A stretch of 33,708 nt of DNA from positions 1-33,708 of the forward strand of contig JAJTHZ010000080.1 in assembly GCA_021299185.1 (NCBI GenBank). The letters run 5' to 3'. How positions within the stretch are numbered: the first letter of the stretch is position 1; each line of letters opens with the position of its first letter. This document shows positions 17,169-25,500 of the stretch, piece by piece. The position numbers and the translations under genes were made by a program. This stretch comes from Lysobacteraceae bacterium (GTDB lineage Bacteria > Pseudomonadota > Gammaproteobacteria > Xanthomonadales > Ahniellaceae). The notes under the pieces are model-generated. The model searched no databases. It had not been told where the DNA came from and saw nothing but the letters and a program-made list of their open reading frames with translations.

Positions 17169-17723
17169 ATGCAACGCTTCGCCCTGCTGCTCGCCCTCGC
17201 CCTCGCCGCGCCCGCCGCCGCCGACCCGGTCCGCTACACGCTGGACGGGCGCCACAGCAACGTGCGCTTCTCGTACGACTACGGCGGCCTCGCCGCGCAG
17301 GTCGTGGCCATGCACGGGCCGTCAGCCGAACTGACCTTCGATGCCGACGATCCGGCGGCGATCCGCCTCGTCGCCGAGGTGCCGGTCACCGGCGTGTCGA
17401 CTGGCCTGCCGAACTTCGACACCAAGTTCGCCAGCGCGGAGTACTTCGACGCGGCGAAGGCGCCGCAGGTGCGCTTCACGAGCCGCAGCGTGCGCCGGCT
17501 CGGCGAAGGCCGCTACGCCGTCGACGGCGTGCTCGCCCTGCGCGGCATCGAACAGCCGGTCACCCTGACCGCGACCCTCGGCGGCCAGGACGCGGAGGCG
17601 ATCGGCTTCAGCGGGCGCTTCACGGTCAAGCGCAGCGCCTTCGGACTCGGCATGTACACCGAGTCGATCGGCGACGAGGTCACGGTCGACATCAACGCGA
17701 TCTTCAAGCGCGCATCGGGCTGA
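17169..17723 (+). CDS. YceI family periplasmic protein
   Basis: The 184-residue product has a signal peptide ending near residue 18 (LALAAPAAA-DPV) and a single YceI lipocalin-like barrel. Diagnostic blocks are YTLDGRHSNVRFSYDYGG, then FDTKFASAEYFDAAKAPQVRFTS and FTVKRSAFGLGMYTESIGDEV. Length matches E. coli YceI (191). The family binds polyisoprenoid-type lipids in the periplasm and is often linked to stress. The start ATG follows GGACGGA by a few bases. It is 100 bp downstream of the XRE regulator and may or may not share its transcript. Confidence 0.93.
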   Translation: MQRFALLLALALAAPAAADPVRYTLDGRHSNVRFSYDYGGLAAQVVAMHGPSAELTFDADDPAAIRLVAEVPVTGVSTGLPNFDTKFASAEYFDAAKAPQVRFTSRSVRRLGEGRYAVDGVLALRGIEQPVTLTATLGGQDAEAIGFSGRFTVKRSAFGLGMYTESIGDEVTVDINAIFKRASG

Positions 17724-17754
17724 GCCGCGATCCCGCCGGGATGGCGCCAACCCC

Positions 17755-18016
17755 ATCGCGCTGCACGCAGCGCTCCCACCGAGCCTTCGCATGGCCGGGG
17801 CGCCGCGACCGGGCCGAGGCTTGGTGGGAGCGGCGCGTGCGCCGCGAGCTTTTCGCGCTTGCCGCAAGCCCCGGTCGCGCTGCACGCAGCGCTCCTACCC
17901 AGCCTTCGCATGGCCGGGGCGCCGCGACGGGGCCGAGGCTTGGTGGGAGCGGCGCGTGCGCCGCGAGCTTTTCGCGCTTGCGGCAGCCCCGGTCGCGCTG
18001 CACGCAGCGCTCCTAC
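17755..18016. repeat. REP-like array of alternating inverted units, period 118-119 bp
   Basis: The 318-bp gap between YceI and the glyoxalase-fold gene is filled by an array. Inverted units of the GCGCTGC/GCAGCGC stem family end at about 17779, 17898 and 18016. Direct units of the GCGGCGC/GCGCCGC stem family start at 17824 and 17943. Spacers containing CCTTCGCATGGCCGGGGC are repeated almost exactly. Both unit types also occur once at 1588-1693. It separates convergent genes. Confidence 0.85.
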
Positions 18017-18041
18017 AGTCAACGCGCTGCCGGCGCGGGAC

Positions 18042-18821
18042 TCAGGCGGCGGGTGCGGCGCGGCGGATGAGGTAGCAGCCGACGCCGGTCGGGTCGTCGA
18101 TGCGGGCGATGCGGCCGACGCCCGGGGCGTCGAAGGCCGGCACGACGACCGCGCCGCCGCGCTCGGTCGCGCGCGCGCAGCACGCGTCGACATCGGGCAC
18201 CGGCACGTACACCGACCAGTGCGAGGGCATGTCGCCCCAGTCCGCGGTCATCGGCAGGACGCCGCCATAGCGCGTGCCCCCGCGGCCGAACTGCAGGTAG
18301 CGGAATCCACCCGGTGCGGACTCGTCGATGTCCCAGCCGAGCAGGTCGCGGTAGAAGTCGCGCGCGCGGTCGCCGTCGCGCGCGGCGAGTTCCACCCAGC
18401 CGATCGCGTGGTCCTCGAACATCACGAAGTCGCCGGCATCACCGGGGTTCGCCGGCTGCCACAGGCTCACCACCGCGCCCACCGCATCGGTGAGCATGGC
18501 GCCGCGCCCGAAGCCCGGCGCCTCGAAGGGGTCGAACAGGCGCTTGCCGCCGAGCGCTTCCGCGCGCGCCAGCGCGACGTCCACGTCGGCCACCGCGAAG
18601 TACACGTTCCAGTAGCCGCGCGGCTCGCCGGGCGCGAGGCCGCGCAGTGCGCCGACGGTGCCGTTGGCGTTGCGCAGGAACCAGTACGGGCCCCCGCCGC
18701 CCGGTGAGGGCGAGGCCTGCCAGCCGAACACCTCGCGGTGGAAGTCGATCGAGCGCTGCGGGTCGGACGTGGCGAGTTCGAACCAGCACGGCGCGCCGTT
18801 CGGCGGCAGGTGGATCGGCAT
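18042..18821 (-). CDS. Two-domain VOC (glyoxalase-fold) protein
   Basis: The 259-residue protein starts at ATG 18821 behind a strong AGGAGG. It has two vicinal-oxygen-chelate domains. The first (about 10-118) starts CWFELATSDPQRSIDFHREVFGW; the second (about 133-255) has GWVELAARDGDRARDFYRDLLGW and ends FDAPGVGRIARIDDPTGV. The GWxELxxxDxxxAxxFYxxLxGW blocks are typical of the CFP-30B/hydroxylase-like VOC subgroup. Substrate unknown; no obvious signal peptide, so cytoplasmic. The divergent gap to the response regulator (236 bp) shows no clear site. Confidence 0.9.
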   Translation of the reverse strand: MPIHLPPNGAPCWFELATSDPQRSIDFHREVFGWQASPSPGGGGPYWFLRNANGTVGALRGLAPGEPRGYWNVYFAVADVDVALARAEALGGKRLFDPFEAPGFGRGAMLTDAVGAVVSLWQPANPGDAGDFVMFEDHAIGWVELAARDGDRARDFYRDLLGWDIDESAPGGFRYLQFGRGGTRYGGVLPMTADWGDMPSHWSVYVPVPDVDACCARATERGGAVVVPAFDAPGVGRIARIDDPTGVGCYLIRRAAPAA

Positions 18822-19057
18822 GGCGGACCTCCTCGCGCGACGGTGGCCGAAATCTGCGCCGCGCGCGCCCGCATCGCAAGTGCCACGCCGGCGAGGCATC
18901 GTCGCACCGCCATGGTCGCGAACCCGCGGCTTGCCCTGACTCGCCGGCTGCTGCGCCGCGACGTCCGCCGCATCACCCCGTGCTGCTGGGTCGTTTGCGC
19001 GCGCTGGTGTACGCTGCGGCGGAACGCCCCGCCGGCCGCCACCGCCGACCGACGCCG

Positions 19058-20380
19058 ATGAACACGCCTGCCGACGCCGCCGCGCCGTCCACCCGCTGGC
19101 GCATCCTGCTGGTCGACGACCATCCGGTCGTGCGCATGGGGCTCGCGATGCTGATCGACGCCGAGCCGGACCTTGCGGTCTGCGGGCACGCCGAAGACCT
19201 CGACGGCGCGCTGCGGCTGGTCGCCGCCGAAACCCCCGACCTGGTGCTGGTCGACCTCTCGCTGCGCGGCTGCAGCGGGCTGGACCTGCTGAAGGAACTC
19301 GCGCGGACCGGCCAGCGCGCGCTGGTGGTCTCGATGCACGAGTCGCCGACCTGGGCCGAGCGCGCGCTGGCCGCCGGCGCGCGCGGCTACGTGCTCAAGA
19401 GCGAAGCCGGCCGGGTGGTGGTGCAGGCGATCCGCAAGGTGCGCGCCGGGCGCGTGTTCGTCAGCGAGTCGATCGCCGACGCCCTGCTCGAGCATCGCGT
19501 GGCGGGCGCCGCCGACGATCCCGCGCGGCGCATCGCCGCGCTCACCGACCGCGAACTGGAAGTGCTGGCGCGGATCGGCGAAGGCCTGACCACGCAGCAG
19601 ATCGGCGCCGAACTGCAGTTGAGCCCGAAGACCGTGCAGACGTACCGCGAGCGGATCAAGCGCAAGCTGGCGCTGGACAGCGCCGCGGCCCTGTCCAGCG
19701 AGGCCACGCGCTGGGTGGTGGAGCAGCGCGCCGCGCGCGGAAGCGGCTTAGCGTCGCTCAGGCGTCGGCGGTGTCCGAGGTGCGTGGCGCGGCCGGCGCC
19801 GCCGCGCGCCGGCGCGCGCGGCCCTGCCAGGCGACGTCGATCGTGGTGCCGCGGCCGGGCGCGCTGTCGATCACCAGCACCGCGCCGGCGAGGTGCGCGC
19901 GCTCGCGCATGCCGCTCAGGCCGATGCCCGGCCCGCCGGCGCGCACGGCGGCATCGAAGCCGACGCCGTCGTCGGCGATCCGCAGCCGCAACCCGCTGTC
20001 GTCGCCCTCCAGCTGCACGCTCACCCGCGTGGCGTGCGCGTGCGCGAGGCAGTTGCGCAGCGCCTCCTGCGCGATGCGATACAGCGCGAGGCCGACCTCG
20101 GTCGGCGGTTCGGCGGGCAGGGCCTGCGCGATGCACTCGATCGGCAGCCCGGTGCGCTGGCCGAAGGTCGTGCATTCGGCGCGCAGGGCTTCGGCGAGGC
20201 CGAGCGCCTCCAGCGCGGGCGGGTGCAGTTCGCGCGACAGGGCCTGCACGTCGTTGGCCAGCGCCTCGAGGCCGTGCGCCAGGCTCTCCAGCGCCTCGCG
20301 GCGGTCGCCGCCGGGTTCGCGCGCGGCGGCCTGCGCGGTGCTCCAGGCCAGCATCGACAGCCCCGCCAGTTGCTGCGTGA
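19058..20380 (+). CDS. NarL/FixJ-type response regulator, reading frame lacks the expected stop
   Basis: The recognisable protein covers about residues 1-228. The receiver domain has acidic pocket DD in LVDDHPVV, phospho-acceptor D in LVLVDLSLRG, S in VVSMHES and K in YVLKSEA. The LuxR-type helix-turn-helix contains LTDRELEVLARIGEGLTTQQI and LSPKTVQTYRERIKRKL. NarL-type regulators end shortly after this, but here the frame stays open for another 210 residues of Arg/Ala-rich sequence, antisense to the kinase gene, to TGA at 20378-20380. A TAG in another frame at 19749-19751 would end the protein naturally just before the kinase stop. A one-base indel near 19715-19750 is the likely explanation. 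No strong ribosome-binding site. Partner of the facing kinase. Confidence 0.75.
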   Translation: MNTPADAAAPSTRWRILLVDDHPVVRMGLAMLIDAEPDLAVCGHAEDLDGALRLVAAETPDLVLVDLSLRGCSGLDLLKELARTGQRALVVSMHESPTWAERALAAGARGYVLKSEAGRVVVQAIRKVRAGRVFVSESIADALLEHRVAGAADDPARRIAALTDRELEVLARIGEGLTTQQIGAELQLSPKTVQTYRERIKRKLALDSAAALSSEATRWVVEQRAARGSGLASLRRRRCPRCVARPAPPRAGARGPARRRRSWCRGRARCRSPAPRRRGARARACRSGRCPARRRARRHRSRRRRRRSAAATRCRRPPAARSPAWRARARGSCAAPPARCDTARGRPRSAVRRAGPARCTRSAARCAGRRSCIRRAGLRRGRAPPARAGAVRATGPARRWPAPRGRAPGSPAPRGGRRRVRARRPARCSRPASTAPPVAA

Positions 20381-23258
20381 GATCGTCGTGGATCTCGCGC
20401 GCCAGGCGCCGGCGCTCGTCCTCCTGCGCGCGCAGCAACTGCCGCGACAGCGCGCGCGCCTCCTCGCGGCTGCGCCGCAGGCGCACCTGTTCCCGCTCCA
20501 GCCGCTGCTCGGCGAGCTTGAAGTCGGTGACGTCGACCGCGGTGCCGATCACCTGCTCGACGGTGCGGCCGTCGGCACCGAAGCCCGGGCGCTTGACCAC
20601 GCGGAACCAGCGCCGGCGGCCTTCGGCGTCGACGATCTCGTGCTCGGGCAGCACGCGCTCGGCACCATCGGCGATGACTTCCGCGTCCAGCGCCTCGATC
20701 CGCGCCATGCCGTGCGGCCGCGGACCGAGCTGCGCGGGCGTGTTGCCTTCCAGCGCGTCGGGATCGAGGCGATAGATCTGCGCCGCGGCGCGATTGGCGA
20801 GGCGGTAGGCGCCGTCGCGGCCGCGCGCGAAGATCGGGTTCGGACTGGTGTCGATCACCTCGCGCAGGAAGGCGCGCGCGCGCGCCAGCATCGCGGCGTG
20901 GCGGCTGCCGAGGCTCAGCCGCCATTGCACCGCGGCGGCGGCGAGCAGCAGGGCGACGGCGATCGCGGTCAGGCGCAGCGACGCCGACTCCCACGGCTGC
21001 GGCACCACGTCCACCGCGAATTCGCGCGCGGCATCGATCCACGGCTGGCCCGGCAGGCGCGCCTGCAGGCGCAGCGCATGGCTGCCGGGCGGCACCGGTC
21101 TCCAGCTCACCTCGCGCGCACTGCCCGCGTCCACCCAGTCGGGATCCACGCCCTCCAGCCGATAGCGGAACGACACCGCTTCCGGGCGCAGCAGTTCGGT
21201 CGCCGAGAAGGCGATGCGCAGCGTGCGCTCGTGCCGACCCAGGCGCAGCGGCTGGTCCAGCGGCAGGGCGCGCGTGCCGGCCCACGCGCCGCGCACCGCG
21301 ATCTCCACCGGCGAGAGCCCGACCGAAGGCAGGTCCGCGGGATCGAGCAGGGCCACGCCGTGGATCGTCGGATAGGCGAGCCGCCCGCCCGGCAGCGCCG
21401 CCTGCGCCGGGTGGCCCCAGCCGTTGGCTTCGACGTCGCGCAGGCCGTCGCGGCGACCCAGGCGCTCCACCGGCACCTTTGTCAGCGCACCGACGCGCCA
21501 GCGCGCATGGTCCTCGAGGCGCACGCGCGCCAGGCCTTCGTTGCCGGACATCCACAGACCGCCATCGGCATCGAGCGCGAGGCTGTGCACCGGCCAGAAC
21601 GGCAGGCCGGCATCCAGTCCCCAGGCCGACAGCGCATCGCCGCGCAACTGCAGCACGCCGTTGCGGCTGCTCGCCAGCCAAAGATCGCCGCCGGCGTCTT
21701 CGGCGACCGCGGTCAGCGCGGCCAGCGTTTTGCGCTCCGGCGCGATCGCGGTCCAGCGCGCGCCGTCGAGCGCGAACAGGCCGTCGTCGCCTCCGGCGAG
21801 CAGGCGGCCGGAGGCGTCGCGATGGAAGAACCGGATGCGGCCCGCGCCGAGGCCCTGCGCCGTGCCGTAGCGCTGCACCACGCCGCCCTCGATCGCGATT
21901 ACGCCGGGCGCGTCCAGCACGACCCACAGGCGATCCGGCGCCAATGCATCGGCATGCAGCACGCGCACCGCCGCGCCGTCGACCGGGGCCCCGACCGCGA
22001 TGCCTCGCACGCGGCCGTCGGCGAATTCACCGAGCCCGCGGTCGCCGCCGATCCACAGCGCGTCGCGCCGCCGCGGATCGGCCGCCAGTGTCCACACGGT
22101 GTCGCCGGGCAGCCCGTCGGCGGCGCGCCACTGCGTCACCGCGCGCGTGTCCGGGTCGAGGCGCGCGAGGCCGCCGCGGAAGGCGCCGACCCACAGCGCG
22201 CCGTCCGCGCCCGCGAGCACGACCGTGGTGTCGTCGATCTGCAGGCCCTCGGCCCGGCCGAAGCTGCGCACCGGCCCGCGGTGCAGGCGCGTCAGGCCGC
22301 CGCTGAAGCTGCCGATCCACAGGTCGCCGCGGCGGTCCTCGCCGAGCGCGCGCACGCGCCAGTCGCCGAGACCGAGCGCGGGCTCCAACCGTTCGATGCG
22401 CCCGCGCGACCAGCGCGTCAGGCCGCTCTCGGCGCCGAACCAGAGGTCGCCGCGGCGGTCGAGGTGGATCGGCCCGACCCCGAAGTCGTCGGACAGCCGT
22501 TGCCAGCCCGTGCCCTCCGGCGGCCAGCGCCAGACGCCGTCGCGGCAGGACATGAAGCGCTCGCCGTCGGGGCCGACCGAGATCGCGAACCCGCGACAGC
22601 CGGGCGCGTCCTCGACCTGGCGCGCGCGACCGGCGTCGATGCGCCACAGGCCGTGGTCGGTCGAGCGCGCCCAGACCTCGCCGCCGGGGCCGCGGGCCAG
22701 CGTGCGCACTTCCACCGCGTCGGGCGCGCCGGCCGGCGCCACGCGCACCGTGGCGCCCGACGCGTGGCGCCACAGCCCGTTGCTGCTGCCGATCCACAGC
22801 GCGCCGGCGGCGTCCTCCAGCAGGGCGTGCACGACCACGTCGTCGGGCAGGGCCGGCAGCGTCGGCTCCGCAGTGCCGATGCGCCGCACGCCGCCGTACT
22901 CCAGCCCCACCCAGAGGCCGCCATCGGCGCCGCGCGCGAGCGAGGTGACCGCGCGCTGCGACAGTGCGGCGAGGCCGCCGTCGAGCACCGCCGAGAACGC
23001 ATGCCCGTCGAAGCGCGCGAGGCCGACGCCGGTGCCGATCCACACCGTGCCGTCCGGGTCTTCCTCCACCGCCCGCACCCAGTTGCTGCCGAGCCCATGG
23101 GCCACGCCCCAGCGCTCGATGCCGAACTGCGCGAGGCCGATGTCCGGCGGCGCGGCCGCCAGCGGCGCTGCGACGGCCGCGCACAGCACCGCCAGCGCAC
23201 CGACGGCGCGACGCACGGGGCGGAGGACGTCCGGGCGGCCGCTCATGCGCATGAGCAT
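19758..23258 (-). CDS. Sensor histidine kinase with periplasmic two-component propeller, Y_Y_Y, PAS and HisKA_3 domains
   Basis: The 1166-residue protein has a signal/anchor (AVGALAVLCAAVAAPLAAA) and about 12-14 propeller repeats of the two-component-regulator type (WIGTGVGLARFDG, LWVGLEYGGVRRI and LWIGSSNGLWR). A Y_Y_Y domain follows near 660-755 (LRIAFSATELLRPEAVSFRYRL), then a membrane helix near 757-780. A PAS domain (about 795-915, NPIFARGRDGAYRLANRAA) leads to a HisKA_3 dimerisation helix with phospho-acceptor H957 in EIHDDLTQQLAGL. The ATPase domain has LRIADDGVGFD and GIGLSGMRERA. Propeller kinases of this kind often sense sugars or peptides. ATGs at 23258, 23252 and 23246 are all possible starts. 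The facing response regulator is the obvious partner. Confidence 0.93.
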   Translation of the reverse strand: MLMRMSGRPDVLRPVRRAVGALAVLCAAVAAPLAAAPPDIGLAQFGIERWGVAHGLGSNWVRAVEEDPDGTVWIGTGVGLARFDGHAFSAVLDGGLAALSQRAVTSLARGADGGLWVGLEYGGVRRIGTAEPTLPALPDDVVVHALLEDAAGALWIGSSNGLWRHASGATVRVAPAGAPDAVEVRTLARGPGGEVWARSTDHGLWRIDAGRARQVEDAPGCRGFAISVGPDGERFMSCRDGVWRWPPEGTGWQRLSDDFGVGPIHLDRRGDLWFGAESGLTRWSRGRIERLEPALGLGDWRVRALGEDRRGDLWIGSFSGGLTRLHRGPVRSFGRAEGLQIDDTTVVLAGADGALWVGAFRGGLARLDPDTRAVTQWRAADGLPGDTVWTLAADPRRRDALWIGGDRGLGEFADGRVRGIAVGAPVDGAAVRVLHADALAPDRLWVVLDAPGVIAIEGGVVQRYGTAQGLGAGRIRFFHRDASGRLLAGGDDGLFALDGARWTAIAPERKTLAALTAVAEDAGGDLWLASSRNGVLQLRGDALSAWGLDAGLPFWPVHSLALDADGGLWMSGNEGLARVRLEDHARWRVGALTKVPVERLGRRDGLRDVEANGWGHPAQAALPGGRLAYPTIHGVALLDPADLPSVGLSPVEIAVRGAWAGTRALPLDQPLRLGRHERTLRIAFSATELLRPEAVSFRYRLEGVDPDWVDAGSAREVSWRPVPPGSHALRLQARLPGQPWIDAAREFAVDVVPQPWESASLRLTAIAVALLLAAAAVQWRLSLGSRHAAMLARARAFLREVIDTSPNPIFARGRDGAYRLANRAAAQIYRLDPDALEGNTPAQLGPRPHGMARIEALDAEVIADGAERVLPEHEIVDAEGRRRWFRVVKRPGFGADGRTVEQVIGTAVDVTDFKLAEQRLEREQVRLRRSREEARALSRQLLRAQEDERRRLAREIHDDLTQQLAGLSMLAWSTAQAAAREPGGDRREALESLAHGLEALANDVQALSRELHPPALEALGLAEALRAECTTFGQRTGLPIECIAQALPAEPPTEVGLALYRIAQEALRNCLAHAHATRVSVQLEGDDSGLRLRIADDGVGFDAAVRAGGPGIGLSGMRERAHLAGAVLVIDSAPGRGTTIDVAWQGRARRRAAAPAAPRTSDTADA

Positions 23259-23285
23259 ATCGAAGCGCCCACCGGCGCGGCGCCA

Positions 23286-23300
23286 TCAGCATTCTGCTGA
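23286..23300. promoter_or_regulatory. Small palindrome in the kinase / EF-hand divergent gap
   Basis: TCAGCA and TGCTGA form a perfect 6-bp inverted repeat with a TTC spacer, 27 bp upstream of the kinase start on one side and about 106 bp from the EF-hand start on the other. It could be an operator; no matching regulator is known here. Confidence 0.25.
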
Positions 23301-23406
23301 CGCGCTTCTGCGCACGCCGCCGACTGACGGCGTCGCCCCCGCCTGCGATGGTGCGCAAGCCCCGCGCGGGATCGACCCGCGGCGCCGGGACCGAGGAGGA
23401 AACCCC

Positions 23407-23790
23407 ATGCCACGTTGCCGCTGCATCCCCCTGGCCCTCGCGGCCGCCCTCGTCCTTGCGCCGGCCGTCGGTGCCGCGCAGGACCCCGCGCTCGCCAAGG
23501 CCGCCGATGCGGCCTTCACCGCCGCCGACTTCGACGGCGACGGCAAGGTGTCGTGGGAGGAATTCCGCAACCGCGTGGTCGCCGTGTTCGGCCACCTCGA
23601 CCAGAACGGCGACGGACGCATCGCCGGCGACGAGCATCCGCCCGCGGTGGACAAGGCCGGCAAGGAGGTCCAGCCGGGCAACGTCAGCGCCGAATCGTTC
23701 ACCGCCGCCGTTGCCGAGGCCTTCAAGGCCTCCGACAAGGACGGCGACGGTTCGCTGTCGGCGCAGGAATGGTCGGGCAAGCAGCCCTGA
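23407..23790 (+). CDS. Exported EF-hand calcium-binding protein
   Basis: The 127-residue product has a signal peptide (to about residue 24, PAVGAAQ) and three EF-hand loops: 41-52 (DFDGDGKVSWEE), 65-76 (DQNGDGRIAGDE) and 110-121 (DKDGDGSLSAQE). All three keep Asp at positions 1, 3 or 5 and a Gly at 6. It probably binds calcium in the periplasm or outside. The start has an excellent ribosome-binding site (GAGGAGG). It is the first gene of the run 23407-28834 on the plus strand; the next start is only 20 bp downstream. Confidence 0.92.
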   Translation: MPRCRCIPLALAAALVLAPAVGAAQDPALAKAADAAFTAADFDGDGKVSWEEFRNRVVAVFGHLDQNGDGRIAGDEHPPAVDKAGKEVQPGNVSAESFTAAVAEAFKASDKDGDGSLSAQEWSGKQP

Positions 23791-23810
23791 ACGGACCCCG
23801 GAGCACACCC

Positions 23811-24431
23811 ATGAACAGCCATCCCAAGTTCCTCGCGCTGTGCGCCGTGGCGCTCGCGCTGTGCGGTTTCGCCGGCGTCGCGCAGGCCCGTTCCGTGGTC
23901 TGCGAATCGGTCGACCGCGGCCAGCACTACTGCCCCGCCGACACCCGCGGCGGCGTCTACCTGTCGGTGCAGTACAGCAAGGCCAGTTGCCGCCAGGGCA
24001 GCAGTTGGGGCTACGACAACCGCGGCATCTGGGTCTCCAACGGCTGCCGCGCGCAGTTCGACCTCGGCGATTACCGCAGTTCGAACCGCAGCGACGGCGA
24101 TTCCAAGGCCGCCGCGGCGCTGGCCAGCGGCCTGTTCGGCGCGGCGGCGATCGCCGCGCACCATGATCGCGACCGCGACCGCGATCGCGACGACCGCGAC
24201 TACGACTACCGGCCGTACGACCACCACAACAACTACGGCGCCAGCGACCACGTGACCTGCGAGTCGCGCGACAACCGCTACAACTTCTGCCGCGCCAATC
24301 TGCGCCACGCGGAAGTCGACATCGAGCGCCAGATCTCGCGCACCACCTGCCGCCAGGGCCAGAACTGGGGCTGGAACGCCGGCGGCATCTGGGTCAACGA
24401 CGGCTGCGCGGCGGTGTTCTCGGTCTACTGA
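23811..24431 (+). CDS. DUF3011 domain protein, two Cys-rich repeats
   Basis: The 206-residue exported protein (signal to about residue 26, FAGVAQA) has two copies of the DUF3011 unit. The first is at about 30-84 (CESVDRGQHYC, then SCRQGSSWGYDNRGIWVSNGC). The second is at about 149-205 (CESRDNRYNFC, then TCRQGQNWGWNAGGIWVNDGC). Each has four Cys and the WG-IWV-GC core. Between them lies a short hydrophobic segment and an Asp/Arg/His/Tyr-rich low-complexity linker. DUF3011 function is not established; the disulfide-rich exported fold suggests an envelope or extracellular role. It follows the EF-hand gene by 20 bp and precedes a PliI-like gene. Confidence 0.9.
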   Translation: MNSHPKFLALCAVALALCGFAGVAQARSVVCESVDRGQHYCPADTRGGVYLSVQYSKASCRQGSSWGYDNRGIWVSNGCRAQFDLGDYRSSNRSDGDSKAAAALASGLFGAAAIAAHHDRDRDRDRDDRDYDYRPYDHHNNYGASDHVTCESRDNRYNFCRANLRHAEVDIERQISRTTCRQGQNWGWNAGGIWVNDGCAAVFSVY

Positions 24432-24439
24432 TTCGCTGC

Positions 24440-24464
24440 GCGGGCGGCGCCTCGCGCCGCCCGC
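24440..24464 (+). terminator. Hairpin between DUF3011 and PliI-like genes
   Basis: GCGGGCGGCG and CGCCGCCCGC form a perfect 10-bp stem with a CCTCG loop, nine bases after the DUF3011 stop. No T-run follows, so it may protect or attenuate the transcript rather than end it. Confidence 0.45.
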
Positions 24465-24498
24465 CGCAGGCGACGGTTCCGGCGCGGGGAGGCGGGCG

Positions 24499-25404
24499 AT
24501 GAAGGCATCGACGAGGGTGCGGGGGTGGCTGCTCGCCGCGTGCGCGGTGATGCTGGCCGATGGCGCGATGGCGCAGGCGCCGCGCAGCGAGCCGCTGCGT
24601 TTCGACGACGGCGGCACCGTGGCGGTCGCCAGCGGGCGGGTCACCGGCAGCGACAGGATCGACCTCGTGCTGGAGGCGCGCGGCGGCGAGCGCGTGGTGG
24701 CGATGCTCGAAGCCGGCGCCAACGGCTATTTCAACGTGCTGCCGCCGGGCTCCACCGGCGAGGCGATCTTCATCGGTTCCACCAGCGGCGAGCGCTTCGA
24801 GGGAACCTTGGAGCAGGCCGGCGAATACCGCTTCCGCATCTACCAGATGCGCGCGAGCGGCCGCCGCGGCGAATCGTTCGACTACACCCTGCGCGTCGAG
24901 CGCGCGCCACCCGTGGCGGCGGCCGAGGGTGCGGCGGCGTTCAGGCAGTCGCTGTCGCTGCACGGCATCACCTACGAGGTCAGCAGCGACAACCTCGCGC
25001 GCGGCAACGTGCTGCGCATCGTGCCGCGCGGACTGGCCGACAACAGCGAGATCGTGCAGCCGATCGACGGCATCGTCACCGGCGCCGAGATCGGCGACCT
25101 CGACGTCGACCAGGCGCCGGAGGTCTATGTCTACGTGCGGCTGCCCGGCGACGATGCGCGGATGGCGCTGGTCGCGTACTCGAGCAATCGCAACCGCTCC
25201 CTGAGCGCGATCCATCTGCCACCGCTGGAGGACGTGCCCGGGGCCGCCGCGGGCTACGCCGGCCGCGACGGCATGGCGGTGGTCGAATCCGCGTTCGCGC
25301 GCCGCTTCCCGCTCGACGGCGGCCGCTGGCGCCAGTTGCAGTACCGCCTCGCCAAGGGCGAGGCCTCCTGGGTCCTGAAGTTCGACCGCATGGACGAGTT
25401 CTGA
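24499..25404 (+). CDS. PliI-like lysozyme-inhibitor domain protein with N-terminal beta-rich domain
   Basis: The 301-residue product has an N-terminal export signal (WLLAACAVMLADGAMAQA); LAAC at 12-15 could be a lipobox but the hydrophobic stretch before it is short. Residues about 32-133 form a beta-rich PPC-like domain (GEAIFIGSTSGERFEGTLEQ, then AGEYRFRIYQM). Residues about 147-285 match the PliI family of periplasmic inhibitors of i-type (invertebrate) lysozyme: LHGITYEVSSDNLARGNVLR, then IGDLDVDQAPEVYVYVRLPG, LVAYSSNRNRSLSAIHLPPL and GYAGRDGMAVVE. Named inhibitors are shorter, so this is a two-domain version. A strong GGGGAGG precedes the start. DUF3011 genes flank it on both sides, suggesting a shared envelope-defence job; that is inference. 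Confidence 0.85.
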   Translation: MKASTRVRGWLLAACAVMLADGAMAQAPRSEPLRFDDGGTVAVASGRVTGSDRIDLVLEARGGERVVAMLEAGANGYFNVLPPGSTGEAIFIGSTSGERFEGTLEQAGEYRFRIYQMRASGRRGESFDYTLRVERAPPVAAAEGAAAFRQSLSLHGITYEVSSDNLARGNVLRIVPRGLADNSEIVQPIDGIVTGAEIGDLDVDQAPEVYVYVRLPGDDARMALVAYSSNRNRSLSAIHLPPLEDVPGAAAGYAGRDGMAVVESAFARRFPLDGGRWRQLQYRLAKGEASWVLKFDRMDEF

Positions 25405-25410
25405 GCCGCA

Positions 25411-25462
25411 CGGCGGGCGTGGTCGGCACATTCCGTTCCCCTGCCGCCGCCCACGCCCGCCG
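25411..25462 (+). terminator. Long-stem hairpin after the PliI-like gene
   Basis: CGGCGGGCGTGG (25411-25422) and CCACGCCCGCCG (25451-25462) form a perfect 12-bp stem around a 28-nt loop, within the 96-bp gap before the next DUF3011 gene. No T-run, so attenuation or mRNA protection are alternatives to termination. Confidence 0.45.
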
Positions 25463-25500
25463 AGCGGCGCCTTGTTCCCGCCCTTGATCCGGATGCCGCC

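Noticed and set aside
19893-23300. An 1135-codon plus-strand frame opposite the sensor kinase
   Set aside because: The minus strand has clear propeller, PAS and kinase motifs; the plus frame is a shadow without domains.
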